Source: Nitrososphaerales archaeon TH5896
GTDB taxonomy: Archaea > Thermoproteota > Nitrososphaeria > Nitrososphaerales > Nitrososphaeraceae
Assembly (NCBI GenBank): GCA_014523625.1
Contig: JAATVP010000087.1
Location: 1 to 9,153 of the forward strand
DNA: 9,153 nt
Direction of reading: 5' to 3'
In this document: piece by piece, positions 5,559 to 9,153 of the stretch
How positions within the stretch are numbered: position 1 is the stretch's first letter
How the letters are laid out: each line of letters begins with the position of its first letter
Translations under genes and position numbers: made by a program
Notes under the pieces: model-generated
The model's input: the letters and a program-made list of their open reading frames with translations, nothing else
What the model was told of the DNA's origin: nothing
Database searches by the model: none

Positions 5559-6434
5559 ATGCCATCTTCTATGTTTCAGACATATATTACTGATATGAAA
5601 TGTGCTCTCGATCTATTAGACCAGCATGGCACTCTACAAAAGATGTCTACTGGCTCATCGGAGATTGACTCGCTAATTGATGGAATCCAGGAGGGTTCAT
5701 TCTACTTATTTTATAGCTGCCGTGAAAACCAACTGATATTAGACTCTTTATTATATCGGCACTTAATTGGGTGCATATTACCAAAAAGCAATAAGAAGAA
5801 TGGTTTTGAGTCTACTGCAATTCTTTTCAACAATATTGATTTCTCTTATGACAAAAATAAGCATCATTTGTTAAACCCGGAAAAAATTGCAATCACAGCG
5901 AAATACGCCGGAATCGAGCCAAAAATCGTATTCAAGAATTTATTCGTGCAAACGGCGTACAATCTAGAACACCAAATGGAAATGGCGGAAGAAATCTCTG
6001 ACAAGATAGAATCAAACCCAAACATTAAACTCCTTGCAATAAGAGATCTAACCAAATTCACTGTTAAAGATAGAAATCCGAACTCAATTGTAAATGACGA
6101 TGCTAATACATTAAAGAAAACTCTTGGAACACTATACAGAGTATGCACCAAAAATAAAGTTGCTATGGTTGCAACTGGAGATTGTAATGTTACTAATAAT
6201 GGATTTATACCCAAACCGGCCGGGGGAACGTATCTAAAACACACGGCAAACGTTATTGTACATATTAATCCACATTTCTGGTCTACGACAACAAATGGCA
6301 ATAATGTTACTCCATATGTCTCTTTCAAGGCTTCTATGATCAAGCATCCATACCAGAGAACTCCGAAATCTATTAGCTTCTATGTAAAGAGAATTGGTAA
6401 GCGAATGAACCCAATGTTATTCATATTGGACTGA
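5559..6434 (+). CDS. RecA-fold RadA homologue lacking the P-loop
   Basis: With the ATG at 5559, two bases after the previous stop, this is a 291-residue protein. It aligns along its length with the RadA core: STGSSEIDSLIDG (30-42) matches the RadA TGS-x-x-D-x-L-L-x-G motif, VAMVATGDCNV (201-211) matches the VVITNQV strand, and PAGGTYLKHTANVIVHI (220-236) matches the AGGN-x-x-x-H loop L2 end. Where Walker A should be, the sequence is LFYSCRENQLIL (50-61), with no GKS/T. The Walker B position reads KLLAIRDLT. It therefore probably cannot bind ATP in the normal way and may act as a structural or regulatory partner, as some Rad51/RadA paralogues do. The frame extends back to GTG 5523 inside the upstream gene, but the ATG is preferred. 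It is unlikely to be an active recombinase. Confidence 0.75.
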   Translation: MPSSMFQTYITDMKCALDLLDQHGTLQKMSTGSSEIDSLIDGIQEGSFYLFYSCRENQLILDSLLYRHLIGCILPKSNKKNGFESTAILFNNIDFSYDKNKHHLLNPEKIAITAKYAGIEPKIVFKNLFVQTAYNLEHQMEMAEEISDKIESNPNIKLLAIRDLTKFTVKDRNPNSIVNDDANTLKKTLGTLYRVCTKNKVAMVATGDCNVTNNGFIPKPAGGTYLKHTANVIVHINPHFWSTTTNGNNVTPYVSFKASMIKHPYQRTPKSISFYVKRIGKRMNPMLFILD

Positions 6435-6439
6435 ATTTT

Positions 6440-6805
6440 ATGGGGAGAATAACACCATCATTTAGACAATTATATGAAGAGACTGTGGCTGAATTAAAAT
6501 CAGAACTACAATCTGCCATGGTAGATCTTGGTCATAAAAACGCATTTGATCTATTATTAAAAGATGCATGGAGTCGTGAGCAAGCTGCTATGGGTAACTC
6601 TACTCTTCCCACTGTTTGTGATAAACTCAATCTCATTGCATCTATCCACAATAGAAAACTTACTGCGACTATGGCTAGAGAGTTGAAAGAAAAAGACATT
6701 CAAATGAAGCAACTTTCAGACCGAGTAATTGAGCTCGAGAACACTGTAAAGATTATTATGAATAAGTTGAAATCTGACACAAATGATCTCGGCATAACAA
6801 GATAG
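6440..6805 (+). CDS. Small coiled-coil protein linked to the polymerase
   Basis: This 121-residue protein begins MGRITPSFRQLYEE, followed by a helical segment with conserved-looking aromatics (NAFDLLLKDAWSREQAAM, 34-51). A middle helix (58-72) leads to a predicted coiled coil at about 76-111 (hydrophobic heptads around KQLSDRVIELENTVKII). It has no enzymatic motif. The MGR-x-x-P-S/T-F/Y-R start resembles, from memory, small haloarchaeal proteins (DUF8156 type) found beside a family B polymerase gene, which suggests a conserved polymerase-associated partner. It lies 5 nt after the RadA-like gene and 6 nt before the polymerase, with no Shine-Dalgarno sequence, so translation is probably coupled. 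A role as subunit or adaptor is inferred from position only. Confidence 0.7.
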   Translation: MGRITPSFRQLYEETVAELKSELQSAMVDLGHKNAFDLLLKDAWSREQAAMGNSTLPTVCDKLNLIASIHNRKLTATMARELKEKDIQMKQLSDRVIELENTVKIIMNKLKSDTNDLGITR

Positions 6806-6811
6806 CAAGAA

Positions 6812-8959
6812 ATGGGTATTCAAACCGCAGTGGGCTGGATTCTAGATGTTACACATGATTACAGTACTGACGACGACATTATTCTACTCATAAAATTACA
6901 AGACGGCAAAGTTATCAGTTTTAAAGAAAGACTTCAACAACATCTTTTCTATGTATTACCAAAGTCTTATGATGACGGTCAAGATCTTTTTCAACAACTA
7001 TCAAGAAATCTTGAAGTAATCAAGAAAATATTTTGGGATGATAAGTATACTGATCTTGCTGACAGAAACAAGATAAGATTGATTGGCATAAACATAACAG
7101 ATATCCATTCACATGATTTTCAAATATTTATTAAGAAATTAGCAATGGATTCCAGGGTACGCTCTTTGTTTAACACAGAATTGTCTGTCATTCAACAATT
7201 CATTTATAATCAGCTAAGAATTGCGCCGACCAGTAAAGTTAGAGTCGATTATGAGGAAGGACGGTTGTTATCTATTTCTAAAGTGGACGATAGTCAAGAT
7301 ATAGCCCCACTCCCGTTTAAGATTATGCATATCAGAATCGATGATGATAGTAAAAGTGATGATATAACGTTCAAAGTTAGACTTGAGAACGAAACATCAG
7401 TCGTATTTAATGGACTTTCGTACGACCGCTTCCTTTCTTGTATCAAAGAAAACGAGCCAGACATTGCTATCATCTACGAAGATCGATATGATCATGACAT
7501 TGTCAGTTCAATAGACAATATATTTACTAAATATTGTAATCAAATCGTAGTCATTCATAGCCTCGACACGGTTGAAGATATTTCTCTTGTTGAACTAATT
7601 GAGAAAGCCCGATTCAGCTATCTCCCTCTAAAGCTTGCATCAAAATATAGAATGTTAAGACTTATCGATAGTAGAATTACATACGAATTACTTCAGAGGG
7701 ACTTTGTTATCCCAAAGCGGCGGTCTGTATCAAAACACCATGAACAGATCAGAACATTAGAAGAAGTTGTCGAGATGGATAAAGCGGGCATGATTATATC
7801 CCCTGAGATTGGATTACATGGAAATGTAGCGGTACTTGATTTCAATGATGAGTACGCCAATCTCATTATTAGACACAATATTAGTTATGAGAATTCAATA
7901 GAAGATAAGCAAACAGCTTTGCTTCCATCTATTGTACAAAACCTTGTATCAAGACGTGTTTACTTAAAACAACTTCTGAAGACTCAACAGCCAGACAGTA
8001 TTCTATACTCTTACTGCGAAAGCCGATTAAATATACTGAAGCAAATCCTTGTCTGTCTGTATGGCACTTCCGGCTCGATATGGAATAGATATAGCAATGT
8101 GCGCATCTTCGAAGAGATAAACAAACTTTCAAGACAGGTATTACTAAAGACAAAAGACATTGTGCAGAAAGCTGGCTTTGAGTTGATTTATGCAGATACT
8201 GATGCAGTCTTTCTGAAGAGAAAAGATGCAACACGAAATGACTTTGAAATGATAATGAATGAACTTATCAAAGAAACTGGGTTAGAGATGACTCTAGAAT
8301 TTCATTACAAATTTTTAGTACTACTATACATAGAAGCAGATGATAAAATGGAAGCTCGTAAGCACTATTTTGGACTTACATACGAAAACCAGTTGATTAC
8401 TCGTGGAATAGATACACGAAGACACGATGCACCGGCTTTCATAAAAGAATTTCAAAGAACATTGCTCTCGAAGCTATTTGAATGTAAAACGTCTGAAGAG
8501 GTTCTAACTATTGGGTATGAGAACGCTCTCAAGTATATCACTGAAAGTATTGACAGACTCATGAATGGTGAAGTCCAGGTAACAGATTTAGTTATCTGCA
8601 AGTTACTACGACAGAATATCGAGAAGTACAGAAGTCTGTTCCCGCATGTAGCCGCGGCAATTAGATTAAATATTTCTGGAGTGATTGCAAGTCGGGGAGA
8701 TAATATTCAGTATATACTCACAGACTCAAACCATGCTGATCCGCTCCAACGAATAACCCCAACCAGACTGATCTCTTCAAAGACTTATGACAAAGAGAAA
8801 TATCTTGAAATGTTACTCGACTCAGCGGAAGCAGTATTATCAGTATTTGAATTTAGTCGGTCGGTATATGGATTTGAAAAGAAGAAAGCTTTCCATTGGT
8901 GGAATGAGTTATATCAGCAACGTGAGAAAGACATCCAATCGGCAAAGACGGAGTTGTAG
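6812..8959 (+). CDS. Family B DNA polymerase, probably without proofreading
   Basis: This 715-residue polymerase has the palm and fingers motifs in order. Motif A is VLDFNDEYANLIIRHN with catalytic D343 and steric-gate Y348. Motif B is K410-x6-Y417-G418. Motif C is YADTDAVF with D462 and D464. The KxY-type motif is RKHY (516-519), followed by GLT and a thumb region to about 690. The exonuclease region (165-290) is eroded. Exo I reads IRID instead of FDIE; exo II (IYEDRYDHD) lacks the Asn; exo III keeps D286 but has Leu in place of the Tyr. It should polymerise but probably cannot proofread. It resembles the PolB2-type accessory polymerases more than the main replicative PolB, and Sulfolobus Dpo2 of that group is tied to lesion bypass. 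The N-terminal 160 residues are divergent. As operon partner of the RadA-like and RPA-like genes, it is likely a repair or translesion enzyme. Confidence 0.88.
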   Translation: MGIQTAVGWILDVTHDYSTDDDIILLIKLQDGKVISFKERLQQHLFYVLPKSYDDGQDLFQQLSRNLEVIKKIFWDDKYTDLADRNKIRLIGINITDIHSHDFQIFIKKLAMDSRVRSLFNTELSVIQQFIYNQLRIAPTSKVRVDYEEGRLLSISKVDDSQDIAPLPFKIMHIRIDDDSKSDDITFKVRLENETSVVFNGLSYDRFLSCIKENEPDIAIIYEDRYDHDIVSSIDNIFTKYCNQIVVIHSLDTVEDISLVELIEKARFSYLPLKLASKYRMLRLIDSRITYELLQRDFVIPKRRSVSKHHEQIRTLEEVVEMDKAGMIISPEIGLHGNVAVLDFNDEYANLIIRHNISYENSIEDKQTALLPSIVQNLVSRRVYLKQLLKTQQPDSILYSYCESRLNILKQILVCLYGTSGSIWNRYSNVRIFEEINKLSRQVLLKTKDIVQKAGFELIYADTDAVFLKRKDATRNDFEMIMNELIKETGLEMTLEFHYKFLVLLYIEADDKMEARKHYFGLTYENQLITRGIDTRRHDAPAFIKEFQRTLLSKLFECKTSEEVLTIGYENALKYITESIDRLMNGEVQVTDLVICKLLRQNIEKYRSLFPHVAAAIRLNISGVIASRGDNIQYILTDSNHADPLQRITPTRLISSKTYDKEKYLEMLLDSAEAVLSVFEFSRSVYGFEKKKAFHWWNELYQQREKDIQSAKTEL

Positions 8960-8974
8960 AATTGGAGTGTACCA

Positions 8975-9097
8975 ATGAGTCTATTTCCAGATGAAGATGT
9001 TCTAACAAGAGAAATCGACAGCTGGCGCGGATTCATAGATAAGCTTCCGACTGATAAAGATAAAGCTGTGTTGAGTAAGCTACTCGAAAGTTGCTAA
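8975..9097 (+). CDS. Small operon gene, 40 residues, probably interrupted
   Basis: An ATG 15 nt after the polymerase stop, with GGAGTG 7 nt upstream as a Shine-Dalgarno-like site, opens a 40-residue frame. It starts MSLFPDEDVLTREIDSWRGF and ends KLLESC before TAA. The protein is acidic and helical. The same frame continues open after the TAA to the window edge, reading KYSIAMNDRAQTHPFPSES. From memory, related archaeal proteins continue here with a CYKYAxAIN...PFP-type sequence, so the TAA may replace a Tyr codon (TAT/TAC). The gene could therefore be a fresh pseudogene, a read-through gene, or a sequencing error. Function is unknown; the position suggests a further member of the repair operon. 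Confidence 0.55.
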   Translation: MSLFPDEDVLTREIDSWRGFIDKLPTDKDKAVLSKLLESC

Positions 9098-9153
9098 AAA
9101 TACTCTATAGCAATGAACGATCGTGCACAAACACATCCGTTTCCATCAGAGTC

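Noticed and set aside
2681..8959. Integrated virus, plasmid or casposon replication module
   Set aside because: There is no integrase, Cas1, capsid, terminase, helicase or origin-like repeat in the window. The polymerase is not of the protein-primed type by visible motifs, and gene content fits a chromosomal repair operon better.
1..9153. CRISPR array, tRNA or rRNA genes
   Set aside because: No regularly spaced repeats were seen, and no cloverleaf or rRNA-like sequence was found by eye.

Overview
This window most likely comes from an ammonia-oxidising archaeon of the class Nitrososphaeria (Thaumarchaeota). Base composition is AT-rich. Three promoters have a TATA-like box centred about 27-29 nt before the start codon, as expected for leaderless archaeal transcripts. 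The proteins are archaeal in type: RadA-family recombinases, a zinc-finger RPA-like protein, a family B DNA polymerase, a ribbon-helix-helix regulator, a small secreted Gly/Asn-rich protein and a DUF1059-like Cys/His protein. A soil lineage such as Nitrosocosmicus would fit, but that is a guess.

Left part (1-2680), an accessory-looking area. A membrane-protein gene runs off the left edge on the minus strand. Next come a decayed C-terminal fragment of a secreted protein, a ribbon-helix-helix regulator on the minus strand, a long hairpin, and a 5'-end duplicate of the regulator that is now a fragment. A secreted-protein gene with a clear leaderless promoter and two candidate terminators follows. 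The last items are a start-less coding fragment and a DUF1059-like gene on the minus strand.

Right part (2681-9153), a compact plus-strand operon of six genes overlapping or separated by at most 15 nt. In order: a RadA paralogue with an intact P-loop but a substituted catalytic glutamate; a 615-residue RPA-like ssDNA-binding protein with a C4 zinc finger and a long unrecognised C-terminal half; a second RecA-fold RadA homologue with no P-loop; a 121-residue coiled-coil protein; a 715-residue family B polymerase with intact polymerase motifs and eroded exonuclease motifs; and a small gene interrupted by an in-frame stop near the right edge.

Taken together, the operon looks like a dedicated DNA-repair or lesion-bypass machine: two recombinase-like proteins unlikely to act as normal strand exchangers, an ssDNA binder, an adaptor-like small protein and a polymerase that probably lacks proofreading. 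The layout resembles in logic the bacterial ImuA-ImuB-DnaE2 mutasome and the archaeal PolB2/RadA-paralogue neighbourhoods. The functional reading is inference; the gene identities rest on visible motifs.
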